From Anaerolineaceae bacterium (GTDB taxonomy: Bacteria > Chloroflexota > Anaerolineae > Anaerolineales > Anaerolineaceae), in contig PABH01000023.1 in the NCBI GenBank assembly GCA_002702705.1, positions 1 to 51,021 of the forward strand: DNA of 51,021 nt, given 5' to 3'. A program made the position numbers and the translations under genes. The notes under the pieces are model-generated. The model saw only the letters and a program-made list of their open reading frames with translations, did not search any database and had not been told where the DNA came from. Below, in pieces: positions 1 through 8,846 of the stretch. The first letter of the stretch is position 1. Each line of letters starts with the position of its first letter.

Positions 1-655
1 GAGTAAATGTACGTTAGGGATACCCTAACCTATATAAGGAAAGAAACAAGGGAGAAATTTTCTAGTTTCTTAGTAGCGAAGCGAAGCAATCTTGTGCCCT
101 TTGGATACAGCGTACACCTTTTGATATCGCTAACAACGAATTAAGGATAAACGCTGTTAAGCCGGTTATTGAAGGTATAAGATTGCTTCAGTCGCTTCTA
201 ACGATAAAATGATCGTATATTGCCAATTACGATTCAGTTAAAAATACGAATTTTCCCATACCCGCTCCATCGCAATGACATTTTGATAGTCACCATATGC
301 TGAATGGAGGTAATGATAGTTGTGGTGATGGGTACAAGCAAACCATTATAAAACCACAAAGATGATTCGTCATTGCGAGCGAAGCGAAGCAATCTTGTGT
401 CGTTGGGTATCTGGTACTCATGTTATAACTTGTATCCATGGGTCTCTATACGACAAATTTTGGATAATCTCGATGAAAACGGAAATAGGAGCTATTAGAT
501 TGCTTCAGTCGCTTCTAACGATAAAATGATCGTATATTGCCAAATACAATTCATTTAAAAACACACACTTTCCCATACCCGCTCCATCGCAATGACAAAT
601 TGAAACAGGGGCTAACATCTTTTCCGCAGCTTAACGCACCGGACAGATAGGCAGC
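1..655. repeat. Gene-free left end with two copies of a MITE-like inverted-repeat element
   Basis: No gene is visible here. A 100-bp block at 181-280 recurs at 498-597 with scattered mismatches. The sequence GCGAAGCGAAGCAATCTTGTG recurs at 379-399 and, nearly complete, at 76-96. The second copy can be followed end to end from about 370 to 597. Its left end (CATTGCGAGCGAAGCGAAG) is roughly the reverse complement of its right end (GCTTCAGTCGCTTC, then CATCGCAATGACA). This gives a non-coding element of about 228 bp with imperfect terminal inverted repeats. The first copy has a degraded left end. Short elements with this kind of terminus are common in bacterial intergenic DNA; mobility is inferred only. 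Confidence 0.6.
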
Positions 656-1180
656 CTACGAGCGGTGCCTTGCCAGCGTCCGTGCGATCCGCACGATGTT
701 CAAAACACCATAGGTTTCTTCCACAAAATCAGCCAGCGCCAGGGTGTAATCAACCAGGTTGTTCCACTTCTTATCCCCCATCCAAACCGCGTCCAACAGA
801 ATGGATGTTTTATCATACAACTTTAACAATTTAATCTCATCCGGCTGATCCCAAATAACGTCCTGCTCCGCCTGGAAGCTGTCAAAGGTCATCCCGTGGA
901 CCAGCGCAACCACCCTTTCGTCCAGGTTATCCGGCAATGATGATTGGGTATCTTCCAATACATCATGCAGCAGCAGCGCCTGGTACCCTGGCAAGCGAAT
1001 CTCATCCGGCAGTTGGGTTTCGTGCAAAATCATCATGGCGCACCATATAGGGTGAATGACATACGGGGTTTTGCCATCCCAAAAACGGAGGGCGTCCTTG
1101 GGTTGGTTGGGATTCACCTGATGGGCATACACAGCATGACGAATCATAGTTAATAATTCTTCGTAACCGGGTTGCGTCAT
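656..1180 (-). CDS. HD-domain phosphohydrolase, small RelA/SpoT-hydrolase-like protein
   Basis: The 174-residue protein carries a conserved His-Asp pair in the string LLLHDVLEDT (about residues 69-78), preceded by YVIHPIWCA with a likely metal-ligand His. HDVLEDT is the form of the HD motif found in the hydrolase domains of RelA/SpoT and Mesh1-like enzymes, so a metal-dependent phosphohydrolase acting on a nucleotide is likely. No synthetase or regulatory domain is present. The product is predicted cytoplasmic. Its start overlaps the stop of the upstream YgjP-like gene by 4 bp, which indicates a shared transcript and translational coupling. The substrate cannot be read from the sequence. Confidence 0.75.
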   Translation of the reverse strand: MTQPGYEELLTMIRHAVYAHQVNPNQPKDALRFWDGKTPYVIHPIWCAMMILHETQLPDEIRLPGYQALLLHDVLEDTQSSLPDNLDERVVALVHGMTFDSFQAEQDVIWDQPDEIKLLKLYDKTSILLDAVWMGDKKWNNLVDYTLALADFVEETYGVLNIVRIARTLARHRS

Positions 1181-1860
1181 TTGACACCTCCTAAAAACAA
1201 TTGGCTGCCGTGTAACTTAAACCACTTGCGGCGCTCTTTATAATCCGGCATGATGGCTGCCACCCCGTTCCAAAAATCTTTGCTGTGATTCTGAAAACGG
1301 CTGTGCACCAGTTCATGTACTACCACATAGTCAATCATATCAATCGGGGCCATCACCAGCCTCCAGGGAAAACTGAGCGTACCGGACGTGCTGTAAGACC
1401 CCCAGCGGGAGCTAGCCGATGTGATTCGCACTTTTTTATATTGGAAGCCATGTTTTTTGGCATAATAAGCTACTCGTTCCGTCAAAATCCGTTTGGCCTG
1501 CACCCGGTACCATTCCTTAAAAACTTGTGCACCATAAGGCTGCAAAGAAGCGGTCATGCGGAAGGTGTTTTTTTCGAATTTGAGCGTCTCCAGAGCCTGA
1601 TTCACAATCATTAGTGGGTATAAATGACCCAAATAATAAAATTCTTCCTTTTCCACAAATAGTCTTGGCTGATTTTGTTTGGCACGGATCAACATTTCAG
1701 CTTGTTTTTTGAGAATCCAATCTTCCTGCTGCTGCACCAGTTGTTCGATGTCCTTTTTTGTAGTGCGTAACGGTGCCCGCACGATCAGTTTCCCGTCTGT
1801 CTGAACCACCAGGGCTATCGTTTTGCGTTTTGATCGGATGATTTGGTCAATTTTTGGCAT
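1177..1860 (-). CDS. YgjP-like (DUF45/WLM) metal-dependent peptidase-type protein
   Basis: This 227-residue protein has the family hallmark HELVHSRFQNHSKDFW near residue 183: an HExxH zinc site followed by a third His in an NHS..FW context. This arrangement is seen in the YgjP/DUF45 family (M48-like fold). Upstream, SSRWGSYSTSGTLSFPWRL is the typical strand before the metal helix. No signal peptide or membrane segment is visible, so it should be cytoplasmic. Length fits the family, which is about 230-240 aa. It is the first gene of a two-gene operon with the HD protein. E. coli YgjP has been linked to UTP hydrolysis; whether this copy is a peptidase or a phosphatase is unknown. Confidence 0.85.
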   Translation of the reverse strand: MPKIDQIIRSKRKTIALVVQTDGKLIVRAPLRTTKKDIEQLVQQQEDWILKKQAEMLIRAKQNQPRLFVEKEEFYYLGHLYPLMIVNQALETLKFEKNTFRMTASLQPYGAQVFKEWYRVQAKRILTERVAYYAKKHGFQYKKVRITSASSRWGSYSTSGTLSFPWRLVMAPIDMIDYVVVHELVHSRFQNHSKDFWNGVAAIMPDYKERRKWFKLHGSQLFLGGVK

Positions 1861-1903
1861 ATTTCTATTTTGCCATAGATTGAGAGATTTTGCTTTCTTT
1901 TAC

Positions 1904-2731
1904 TTATCTACCTTGTGCTAGTTGAGGGTTGATGGATGAATGAATACGGTGAAAATTTAATCCCAAAATGACCCATCCCGTGCTGATAAAAATAATTTCG
2001 ATAACATTGAACCAGATCGTCCAGATCATATAGATTAAGACAACATCTACCATCAGGGTCGTTAATCCCACCATACATAACGCAACAAAAATTTTTTTAC
2101 CCACAAAATTTTTATAATAGGCCGTTAACCCTGTTAATAAGATACCAATTGAGATTACAAAAGTCCAAGAGTTGGTAAATGGAAGAAGACGCCACTCAAA
2201 CGACATACCAATCAACGCGTGAATATGAATAAAAATGCCATAGAACACCGGCAACAACAAAACCGCCGTAAACCATGAGCCTGATCGGATAAAAAAAACT
2301 GCCAGACCCAAGATAGCGATCGCTAAGAGGAAATAAATCAGAATATCCAAATAGACGGTTGATATGGTAAACACCCGCCACAGATTTGCCTCGCTCCCCT
2401 GACTGCGTTTCAAACCATAAATTATCTTCACCAACCTGGAAACAGCAGAATACCCTCCAAACAGCATAAAAATAACAGCGCCAAAACGTGTCCATAACAT
2501 AAAAATTGGGGCTGTTTCGCTAAGCAAGTATTCATGAATCAAAGTACGGAAAAAATCTTTTAGTATCCAATAAAACAACCATGCCGGTCCCCAGGTAGAA
2601 TCCATATCTTGACAACGCTCTTCAAACATCAGTAATAACTGCTGCCCATATAGATTCCGTAATGATTGTGGATAAAATCGTAATAATCCTCGGTAAAATT
2701 TATAAATTAATCGGTTCCATTTTGAATCCAT
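1904..2731 (-). CDS. PadR-linked integral membrane protein of unknown function
   Basis: The protein is 275 aa if it starts at the internal Met at 2731 (MDSKWNRL). I prefer this start because it lies 4 nt after the padR stop and has GGGGATAAAAAG just upstream; a longer frame would start at 2779 inside padR. An N-terminal soluble stretch (RLIYKFYRGLLRFYPQSLRN, then a LMFEERCQDM-type segment) is followed by about six or seven hydrophobic segments. This N-terminal pattern occurs in membrane proteins encoded directly after PadR regulators, sometimes fused to MacB-type permeases. No catalytic motif is visible. It is probably controlled by, and co-transcribed with, the PadR gene. Confidence 0.7.
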   Translation of the reverse strand: MDSKWNRLIYKFYRGLLRFYPQSLRNLYGQQLLLMFEERCQDMDSTWGPAWLFYWILKDFFRTLIHEYLLSETAPIFMLWTRFGAVIFMLFGGYSAVSRLVKIIYGLKRSQGSEANLWRVFTISTVYLDILIYFLLAIAILGLAVFFIRSGSWFTAVLLLPVFYGIFIHIHALIGMSFEWRLLPFTNSWTFVISIGILLTGLTAYYKNFVGKKIFVALCMVGLTTLMVDVVLIYMIWTIWFNVIEIIFISTGWVILGLNFHRIHSSINPQLAQGR

Positions 2732-2735
2732 CTTT

Positions 2736-3089
2736 TTATCCCCTGTTAAATGACCCCAAAATATTTTTCTTTTGGGCAATCAGTATTTGTTTTTGTAAAC
2801 GGTTTAATTCCGCTTCCAATACCATCCGTCCAAAATGGTTTAATTTGTAATATCGACGGCGTTGATCTGTTTCTGTTGGAGGGGAAGTGGTTTCAATAAT
2901 CAATCCCGCCTCAATCATCCGTTTAATGGACCCATACAATGTGCCTGGCCCCATCGGGATCATATTGTCGGTTGAAGATTCCACTTCTTTCATAATCAAA
3001 TATCCATGTTTCGGGCCATCGGATAGAGCCAATAGTATGTGAAATACGGCTGGTGTGAGGGGCAATTGTTGGTTGATTTCAGGTTTCAT
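2736..3089 (-). CDS. PadR family transcriptional regulator
   Basis: The 117-residue protein is a compact winged helix-turn-helix protein. The segment FHILLALSDGPKHGYLIMKEVE and the later PMGPGTLYGSIKRMIEAGLI are the two classical PadR signatures (recognition helix and wing). A C-terminal helix (MVLEAELNRLQKQILIAQKK) would form the dimer interface. PadR proteins repress their own operon and release DNA on binding a small ligand. Immediately upstream lies a 42-bp near-perfect palindrome that overlaps a plausible promoter, which fits autoregulation. The membrane protein downstream is the likely co-regulated target. Effector unknown. Confidence 0.93.
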   Translation of the reverse strand: MKPEINQQLPLTPAVFHILLALSDGPKHGYLIMKEVESSTDNMIPMGPGTLYGSIKRMIEAGLIIETTSPPTETDQRRRYYKLNHFGRMVLEAELNRLQKQILIAQKKNILGSFNRG

Positions 3090-3105
3090 AAGTTGTTCCT
3101 CTAAT

Positions 3106-3147
3106 TTATTATATCCATAACAGATATATCTATTATGGATATAATAA
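3106..3147. promoter_or_regulatory. 42-bp near-perfect palindrome, candidate PadR operator
   Basis: Arms TTATTATATCCATAA (3106-3120) and TTATGGATATAATAA (3133-3147) are exact reverse complements. The 12-nt spacer is itself almost palindromic (AGATATATCT, 3122-3131). On the minus strand a promoter can be drawn with -35 TTGTAT (3164-3169), a 17-nt spacer and -10 TATTAT (3141-3146), so the palindrome begins in the -10 box. It sits 16 bp upstream of the padR start. Binding by PadR is inferred from position; the plus-strand lipoprotein gene at 3251 could also be affected. Confidence 0.6.
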
Positions 3148-3250
3148 CAGGTTTTAAATGACGATACAAGTTAAATCTTTCTGTATTTTTTATTCCCATT
3201 CCCTTTTTAATCTGCTATGTTTATAACATCAAAAAAACACTGGAGAGAAA

Positions 3251-4393
3251 ATGAAACGGTTAATTTTATTTTTGGCGATTTTATTGTTAACCCTAAGCGC
3301 GGGCTGTGCAAATAATGAATATTGGAATAACAATTATTCAGATGATGAATATTCCGATGAGGTGTATGCAGACGAGGATGAATCGTACGATTACGAAAAC
3401 GACGAATACAGTGAGGAAGATTACTACAGCGATGAAGAATATTATGCCGACGATGAAACATTGTTCGACAGTGTATTAAATTCTTGGTTGTACGACAGTC
3501 CGGAAGATTGTTACGAGGACGAATATTTTGATGAAGAAGAACAATTATGCCTGCTGCTGGATGAAAATTATGACGAATATAACGAACCCAGCATTCTCGA
3601 GGATCTGTTAACCGATGTGTTCAGCAATATTCCGCAGGGCGGTTTTGAACCGGGAGAAAACTCAGCGGAGGAAATTGAAACCAGTTATGCGGTAGACGGA
3701 GACCAATTGATCATCGAAAACAACGCCGAAATTTCAGCCGAAACATTGGCACAGCACCAACAGTTATGGTCTTATTTTGCCCGTCTGATTCCCGCCAAAG
3801 ACCGGACCATGGTTTCGATGTTCGCGATTTCCAGTGATGGCCCGGATGAAACCATGGCATGGGTTGAACCGATCAACGAGAACGATCTCTCCTCTTGGAT
3901 GCTCGTGCTTGACCCGGCTGACGCTGCCAAACCGGAAGAATTAACTTTCACCCTAATCCATGAATATGGGCATTTGTTAACCCTTAACCAGAACCAGATT
4001 ATTGTTGGGGCTGCATCTTGCAGCACGTACGAACCACAAGAAGGCTGTAGTTATGAAAATGCGTATGTAAACGCTTATTACGAACGCTTCTGGACAGAAT
4101 TGCTGCCGGAAATTTTGGATATCGAAACCGAAGAAGATGATGACCGTTATTACGATGCATTGGATGCTTTTTACCAAAAATACGAAGATCAATTTGTAAG
4201 TGATTATGCTGCCACCAACCTGGAAGAGGACATGGCCGAAAGCTGGGCCTACTTTGTGTTAAACCAGCGCCCGGAAGGGGACAGCATTGCGGAACAAAAA
4301 ATCTTGTTTTTCTATGACTATCCCGAATTGGTTGACCTGCGTGGAGAAATAATCAAGCGAACGAACTCAAACCTGCGGCGAAACAGTCCTTGA
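3251..4393 (+). CDS. Secreted lipoprotein with acidic Tyr/Asp/Glu-rich region and HExxH zinc-peptidase domain
   Basis: The 380-residue product has a lipoprotein signal (hydrophobic run ending LSAGC, lipid Cys19). Residues about 20-120 form a very acidic, tyrosine-rich low-complexity stretch built of DDEY / EEDYYSDEEYY-like units. A globular domain then contains HEYGHLL with zinc ligands His237 and His241 and catalytic Glu238. MAESWAYF around Glu330 offers a third ligand in gluzincin style. Two cysteines flank an acidic loop (DCYEDEYFDEEEQLC), which suggests a disulfide or metal loop. It has its own RBS (GGAGAGAAA) and stands alone. It is probably a membrane-anchored extracellular metallopeptidase; substrate unknown. 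The acidic region could bind calcium or act as a spacer. Confidence 0.8.
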   Translation: MKRLILFLAILLLTLSAGCANNEYWNNNYSDDEYSDEVYADEDESYDYENDEYSEEDYYSDEEYYADDETLFDSVLNSWLYDSPEDCYEDEYFDEEEQLCLLLDENYDEYNEPSILEDLLTDVFSNIPQGGFEPGENSAEEIETSYAVDGDQLIIENNAEISAETLAQHQQLWSYFARLIPAKDRTMVSMFAISSDGPDETMAWVEPINENDLSSWMLVLDPADAAKPEELTFTLIHEYGHLLTLNQNQIIVGAASCSTYEPQEGCSYENAYVNAYYERFWTELLPEILDIETEEDDDRYYDALDAFYQKYEDQFVSDYAATNLEEDMAESWAYFVLNQRPEGDSIAEQKILFFYDYPELVDLRGEIIKRTNSNLRRNSP

Positions 4394-4427
4394 TGAATGG
4401 TGTAGGGATAAAGAGCGTTTTCCCACA

Positions 4428-5189
4428 TCACACATAGTGGGTATTTAAGAACTGCTGGATGTCCATACTCAATTGATCCGGTTCTTCCAGTGCCAATAAG
4501 TGCCCACTGTGTTTATAATCCATCAGCACTGCCTGGGGAATTTGATTCGCTAAAAAAGCACTGCTCTGGAAAGGCACAACTTGATCCAAGCGTCCGGCAG
4601 CAATAAAGACTGGTTGTTTGATCTGGCTCAATCGGTTGCGGATATCAAAACGGGCGCAGGCTCGCCAATCGGTATACCACAAGCTGGGATGGGTGGATGC
4701 AGCCAGATGTTTCTCTTCCAAAACATTCTGGGCTGCGGGCGTACTCGACAATTGTTTTTTTAATTTTTGTAAGGCTACCGGCAGGGTTAACGCACTGCGG
4801 AATTCCTGCAAAAAACCGGTCCCAATGTGATAACTGGCGGCACCGGCAATAATGCCAATCCCCGCCGTGTGATCCGGTTCATCTAATGCAAACTGCATGG
4901 CAATCGCGCTGCCCATGGAATGTCCAATAAATATGGCCCGATAAAGCCCCAATCCAGCCAAAAAATTAATTAAGGGTGGGTTATACTGTTGAATGGTTTG
5001 GGCTGCCGTCCCTTTGGATTTTCCATGACCTGGCAGGTCAATCGCATATACATCATACCCTGGCAAACGCCGAATTTTGGCTGGCCAGCTCAGATGCGTA
5101 CCGCCAACACCGTGAATCAATATAATCGGTGTTTTTGGCACATCTGCCCCCTCAGACTTAATATAATAGATATCGTTTATATAGGGCAT
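4428..5189 (-). CDS. Alpha/beta-fold hydrolase
   Basis: A 253-residue protein with the full alpha/beta-hydrolase layout. The oxyanion-hole segment is ILIHGVGGTHLSW (about residues 23-35), strand 4 gives YDVYAIDLPGHGKS, and the nucleophile elbow is GHSMGSA. The acid Asp lies in GRLDQVVPF and the catalytic His in HSGHLLALEEP. There is no signal peptide, so it should be cytoplasmic. The closest general classes are esterases, lactonases and C-C bond hydrolases; the sequence does not decide the substrate. It is convergent with the upstream lipoprotein gene (34-bp gap) and lies 29 bp downstream of the sensor kinase gene, so it may share that gene's transcript. Confidence 0.9.
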   Translation of the reverse strand: MPYINDIYYIKSEGADVPKTPIILIHGVGGTHLSWPAKIRRLPGYDVYAIDLPGHGKSKGTAAQTIQQYNPPLINFLAGLGLYRAIFIGHSMGSAIAMQFALDEPDHTAGIGIIAGAASYHIGTGFLQEFRSALTLPVALQKLKKQLSSTPAAQNVLEEKHLAASTHPSLWYTDWRACARFDIRNRLSQIKQPVFIAAGRLDQVVPFQSSAFLANQIPQAVLMDYKHSGHLLALEEPDQLSMDIQQFLNTHYV

Positions 5190-5218
5190 ATTATTTTGTA
5201 AACAGAATAGGGTGGGTT

Positions 5219-7003
5219 TTAGGCTTGTAACAAATCAACCACGCCGTGTTGAATGCGTTCTACAGCTTCCTGTGTTAAAGGAATGTAGATTTGTACCCTT
5301 GTCCCCCGCTCGGGTACGGAGTCGATATGTAAAAGTCCATTGATCAGTTGTGTTCTCTCACGTAAGTTTACCATACCTAAACTGCCGCGCTGGTTGTAAT
5401 TTCCATTTACTTTATTAATATCAAAACCCACACCATTATCAATAATTTCCATCAATGCCAGGTCATTATCTTTTGGAGATAGCCGCAGCCGCACCCAAAT
5501 CAAATCAGCCTGGGCATGTTTTCGAGCGTTATTGACCGCTTCTTCCACCAGGTAAAACAATACCGTCTGTTTGTTCTGATCCAGCCGGGAAATGATCTTC
5601 TCATCTGCGTCAATCCGAACTTTTTGCTGGTAAGTGGTTTCGGTTTTATTGGCAATTGCATTTAAAGCAGCCACCAAACCTTCCGACTCCAATACCAACG
5701 GGCGGAGGGTAAACAACATATGACGAATTTCACCCGTTGTTCTGCGTGCCAGGGATTCAATCCGTTCCAATTCATCTGCCAGTTTATCCGGAGCGACTTG
5801 CATCATTTTCCGGGCAATGTTCAACCGCATGGCAATTGCGGAAACGGACTGGGTAGGGCCATCGTGCAGGTCACGCGCTAGTTTTTTCTGGGCTTCTTCT
5901 TGCGAATCAATGATCGCTTCTTTTTCCAATTGAAGCTGCTGGTAAAGCAGCGCATTTTGGATTGCGATCACGGATTGGCTGCTGATCATGGATAGCAGTT
6001 CCACTTTTTCATTGGTAAAGAAATTTGGTTCTGGATGGGCAAATAGCATCACGCCATAGGCATCCAAACCACGGGCCAGTGGTAAGGTGATAACCTGTTT
6101 ACAGGATTGCAGCGCCAGGAGAGATTTTAATTCCGGGTCTTGCAGCGGCTCGGAACAAATCTGCGGTTCACCACTCTGAATGGTATCGTACAAAACGCCC
6201 TGCGCCGCCTTGAAGGTGCGTTTTAGATCAGTAGGAGAAAATCTACGGGCATTGGCAACCATTAAGAGATCGTCTTTAAACAGAAGGACAGCACTGGTCA
6301 TCATTTCCGTTGGTTTACCCAACTCATCAAACGTCTTTTGGCTGAGGTCCAGAGTCGTATTTAATACCACTTCATAATTTAAGGTCGAACTTAAAGTCTC
6401 AATCAACTGGTAAAAGACTTTCATTCTGCCTCGTTCTTGTTTTTGAGCAATCTGCTGTAAATTCTGCCGCTGTCGCATCTCTGAAAAATACTTGTGCCTT
6501 AGACCCTTCATCAGCCGTTTGCTGCTTAACCCAAAGATGATACCCGCGGTTAAATTAAAAACAAAAATGACACCCATTGGAATTAAGATCGGTGTGGGGT
6601 CATTTTGAAAACTGGTCAGATAACTTAATCCGAATTGGATAATAGATAAAAAAGTAGCGGCTAACAAACCACCACGCCACTCATAATAAATGGCAGCGGT
6701 TAAAATGGCTAATAATCCTGCCCAGGTTAATGGACCAAGCAAGCCACCTACCATCGAATATAACATGCCACTTACCAGAATATCAACACATAAGTTGATC
6801 AAACGATGGCTTGGCATACGCACATTAATTGTCGCCAAAAGCGACATAATCACATTCCAGATGGCAGCAAAAATTAATCCAGCCGTAACTGGCCATATGA
6901 GGCTGCCGGCTGTGGTTAATGCAATTGTAATTCCCAGCAGATTAAACCAGCGAAAGGAGATCGCAAACCAATCTGCGAGAAAAGGAAGTTCCGCTTTTTT
7001 CAC
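5219..7003 (-). CDS. Membrane sensor histidine kinase with GAF domain (NarL/DegS type)
   Basis: The 594-residue kinase has about five or six N-terminal hydrophobic segments (residues 12-165) and a short helical linker. A GAF domain follows (about 195-350), then a HisKA_3 dimerisation domain with LARDLHDGPTQSVSAIA, phospho-acceptor His380. The C-terminal HATPase_c domain has its N box at VEEAVNNARKHA and a G1 box at DNGVGFD. Kinases of this class pair with NarL/LuxR-type response regulators. None is adjacent, so it is an orphan here. The membrane part resembles an integral sensor rather than a periplasmic one. The start is the first Met of a hydrophobic helix; the ligand is unknown. Confidence 0.92.
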   Translation of the reverse strand: MKKAELPFLADWFAISFRWFNLLGITIALTTAGSLIWPVTAGLIFAAIWNVIMSLLATINVRMPSHRLINLCVDILVSGMLYSMVGGLLGPLTWAGLLAILTAAIYYEWRGGLLAATFLSIIQFGLSYLTSFQNDPTPILIPMGVIFVFNLTAGIIFGLSSKRLMKGLRHKYFSEMRQRQNLQQIAQKQERGRMKVFYQLIETLSSTLNYEVVLNTTLDLSQKTFDELGKPTEMMTSAVLLFKDDLLMVANARRFSPTDLKRTFKAAQGVLYDTIQSGEPQICSEPLQDPELKSLLALQSCKQVITLPLARGLDAYGVMLFAHPEPNFFTNEKVELLSMISSQSVIAIQNALLYQQLQLEKEAIIDSQEEAQKKLARDLHDGPTQSVSAIAMRLNIARKMMQVAPDKLADELERIESLARRTTGEIRHMLFTLRPLVLESEGLVAALNAIANKTETTYQQKVRIDADEKIISRLDQNKQTVLFYLVEEAVNNARKHAQADLIWVRLRLSPKDNDLALMEIIDNGVGFDINKVNGNYNQRGSLGMVNLRERTQLINGLLHIDSVPERGTRVQIYIPLTQEAVERIQHGVVDLLQA

Positions 7004-7168
7004 AGCTTAATCATACTAAAGAAAATTTGATATAGGAACTTTTAACATTCGTTTTTATCTTGTTTTTACCGTCATGTTAAGTAGATGAAAGGTTTCTTAA
7101 TCCGATGGGTTCAATATTGGTAATCCACTTAACGCCATTTAAACCCATTCGATTGGTAAAATGAGAAT

Positions 7169-7852
7169 ATGAACCCGATCATAAATACGCACCAAATTCA
7201 TCCGGTCGGTGATTCCGCCGTGTTAATTCAACTGGGAGATCAAATAGACCTGGAAATCAACTCCCTTGTGCATGCTCTTGCCCAGGTTTTAATGAAGAAT
7301 GCTCCTCAAGGTATGGGCGAAGCCGTCCCAGCCTATACGACTGTGCTGCTGCATTACGATCCACTGTGTTTATCTTACAGCATGGTAAAAAGCTGGATTG
7401 ATGATTGTTATTTGCGCTTAACGAAAAACACCAACCGCAAAGAAAATTTAATTAAAATCCCCACCGTATATGGGGAAAGGTTTGGACCTGATCTCGAAGA
7501 TGTGGCCCGATTGAACAACTTAACTGTTTCCGAAGTGATCCGGCTGCACAGCGCTGTTGAATATCCGGTTTATATGATGGGTTTCACCCCCGGTTTTCCC
7601 TATCTCGGCGGGATGGACACCCGCTTATCTACGCCGCGGTTGGAAACACCTCGAAAAGCAGTACGCGCCGGTTCGGTTGGGATTGCAGGCTCACAAACCG
7701 GCATCTATTCAATCACTTCACCAGGAGGGTGGCGGATTATTGGTTGTACCCCGCTGGTTTTATTTGACCCGCAGCGCGAAACACCTTTTTTGATCAACCC
7801 GGGTGACCGGCTGCGGTTTATACCCATCTCCGCTCAGGAGGCCGGATTATGA
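7169..7852 (+). CDS. pxpB: 5-oxoprolinase subunit B (PxpB/KipI family)
   Basis: A 227-residue protein matching the KipI/PxpB family along its length. The N-terminal VGDSAVLIQLGDQID opens the first domain, and GFTPGFPYLGGMD (about residue 141) followed by TPRKAVRAGSVGIAGSQTGIYSITSPGGW is the family core. With PxpA and PxpC it forms the ATP-dependent enzyme that opens 5-oxoproline (pyroglutamate) to glutamate in the cytoplasm. The next gene starts inside its stop codon (ATGA overlap), which proves tight coupling. The order B-C-A is a known arrangement. The 166 bp upstream separate it from the divergent sensor kinase gene, and no clear promoter was identified there. Confidence 0.93.
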   Translation: MNPIINTHQIHPVGDSAVLIQLGDQIDLEINSLVHALAQVLMKNAPQGMGEAVPAYTTVLLHYDPLCLSYSMVKSWIDDCYLRLTKNTNRKENLIKIPTVYGERFGPDLEDVARLNNLTVSEVIRLHSAVEYPVYMMGFTPGFPYLGGMDTRLSTPRLETPRKAVRAGSVGIAGSQTGIYSITSPGGWRIIGCTPLVLFDPQRETPFLINPGDRLRFIPISAQEAGL

Positions 7853-8832
7853 CAATTGAAATCATGGAAACCGGTCCCATGGCCTCCATTCAGGATCTAG
7901 GACGAAAAGGTTTTGAACGATTTGGCGTTCCACCTTCCGGGCCAATGGATCGTTTTTCATTTATGGCAGCGAATTTGTTGGTGGGAAATCCTGTCGATTT
8001 AGCAGAATTGGAAATTAGCTTAATGCCGCTGCGGCTGTGCTGCTGGCAGGATGGACTGGCTGCTTTATGCGGTCGGGGTTTTGAACTCTATAAAAACGGG
8101 ATAAAACAACCGACCTGGACGGCGGTTAGCTTCCGCTATGGGGATGAATTGTTTTTACCATCGGTTTCCAGCGGCTGGGCAGTGCTTGCATTTTCAGGCG
8201 GTGTCATCGTACCGGAAGTGTTAGGATCTAAAGCTACCTATGCCCGGGCTGGAATCGGTGGAATAAACGGCAAAAATTTACAAGCCGGTGATCTTTTTGT
8301 GACGGGCACACCCCCCAGCGATTCAATATTCTATGCCGGGGCAAGTTTACCGGATGAAAACATACCAGAGTATCGTGACTCAATTAAAATTGGTGTGGTG
8401 TTAGGACCACATTTAGAATTTTTTTCCGAAGAAAGTATTTCTCTTTTTACCAGCACCACCTACCGGGTTAGCCTCGATTCGGACCGCATGGGCTACCGTC
8501 TGACAGGTGAAACACTCCCCTTGTTAAAACCAGCCGATATTCTCTCGGAAGGGTTGGTGATGGGTGCGATTCAAGTATCTTCTTCCGGACAGCCGATGGT
8601 GATGTTAGCGGATCGTCCGGCTACCGGCGGTTATGCCCGCATTGGGACGGTCATCTCCGCTGACTTACCCTTGCTGGTCCAATCCATTCCGGGAGAAACG
8701 AAAATTCAATTTGTTCCCGTAGATGTAGAAACAGCGCAAAAAAAGTATAAACAACAAATCAAGACGTTGTTAAATGCGGTTACAATCCCAACCTGGAATC
8801 TGCTCACAGCGTTCTCGGGTGCGTTGGATTAA
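7849..8832 (+). CDS. pxpC: 5-oxoprolinase subunit C (PxpC/KipA family)
   Basis: This 327-residue protein has the KipA/PxpC hallmarks: an N-terminal MASIQDLGRKGFERFGVPPSGPMD motif, and later DRMGYRLTG and GAIQVSSSGQPMVMLADRPATGGYARIG. The family belongs to the biotin-dependent-carboxylase-like (AHS2) domain group and works with PxpB in activating and cleaving 5-oxoproline. Its ATG overlaps the pxpB stop by 4 bp, with a strong AGGAGG 6-7 nt upstream inside the pxpB coding end. pxpA follows after 14 bp. Length is normal for the family. Confidence 0.94.
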   Translation: MTIEIMETGPMASIQDLGRKGFERFGVPPSGPMDRFSFMAANLLVGNPVDLAELEISLMPLRLCCWQDGLAALCGRGFELYKNGIKQPTWTAVSFRYGDELFLPSVSSGWAVLAFSGGVIVPEVLGSKATYARAGIGGINGKNLQAGDLFVTGTPPSDSIFYAGASLPDENIPEYRDSIKIGVVLGPHLEFFSEESISLFTSTTYRVSLDSDRMGYRLTGETLPLLKPADILSEGLVMGAIQVSSSGQPMVMLADRPATGGYARIGTVISADLPLLVQSIPGETKIQFVPVDVETAQKKYKQQIKTLLNAVTIPTWNLLTAFSGALD

Positions 8833-8846
8833 GAAAGGAAAATATA

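Noticed and set aside
2667-2675. Exact DnaA box TGTGGATAA inside the PadR-linked membrane protein gene
   Set aside because: It is a single isolated 9-mer in coding sequence, expected by chance; no neighbouring boxes.
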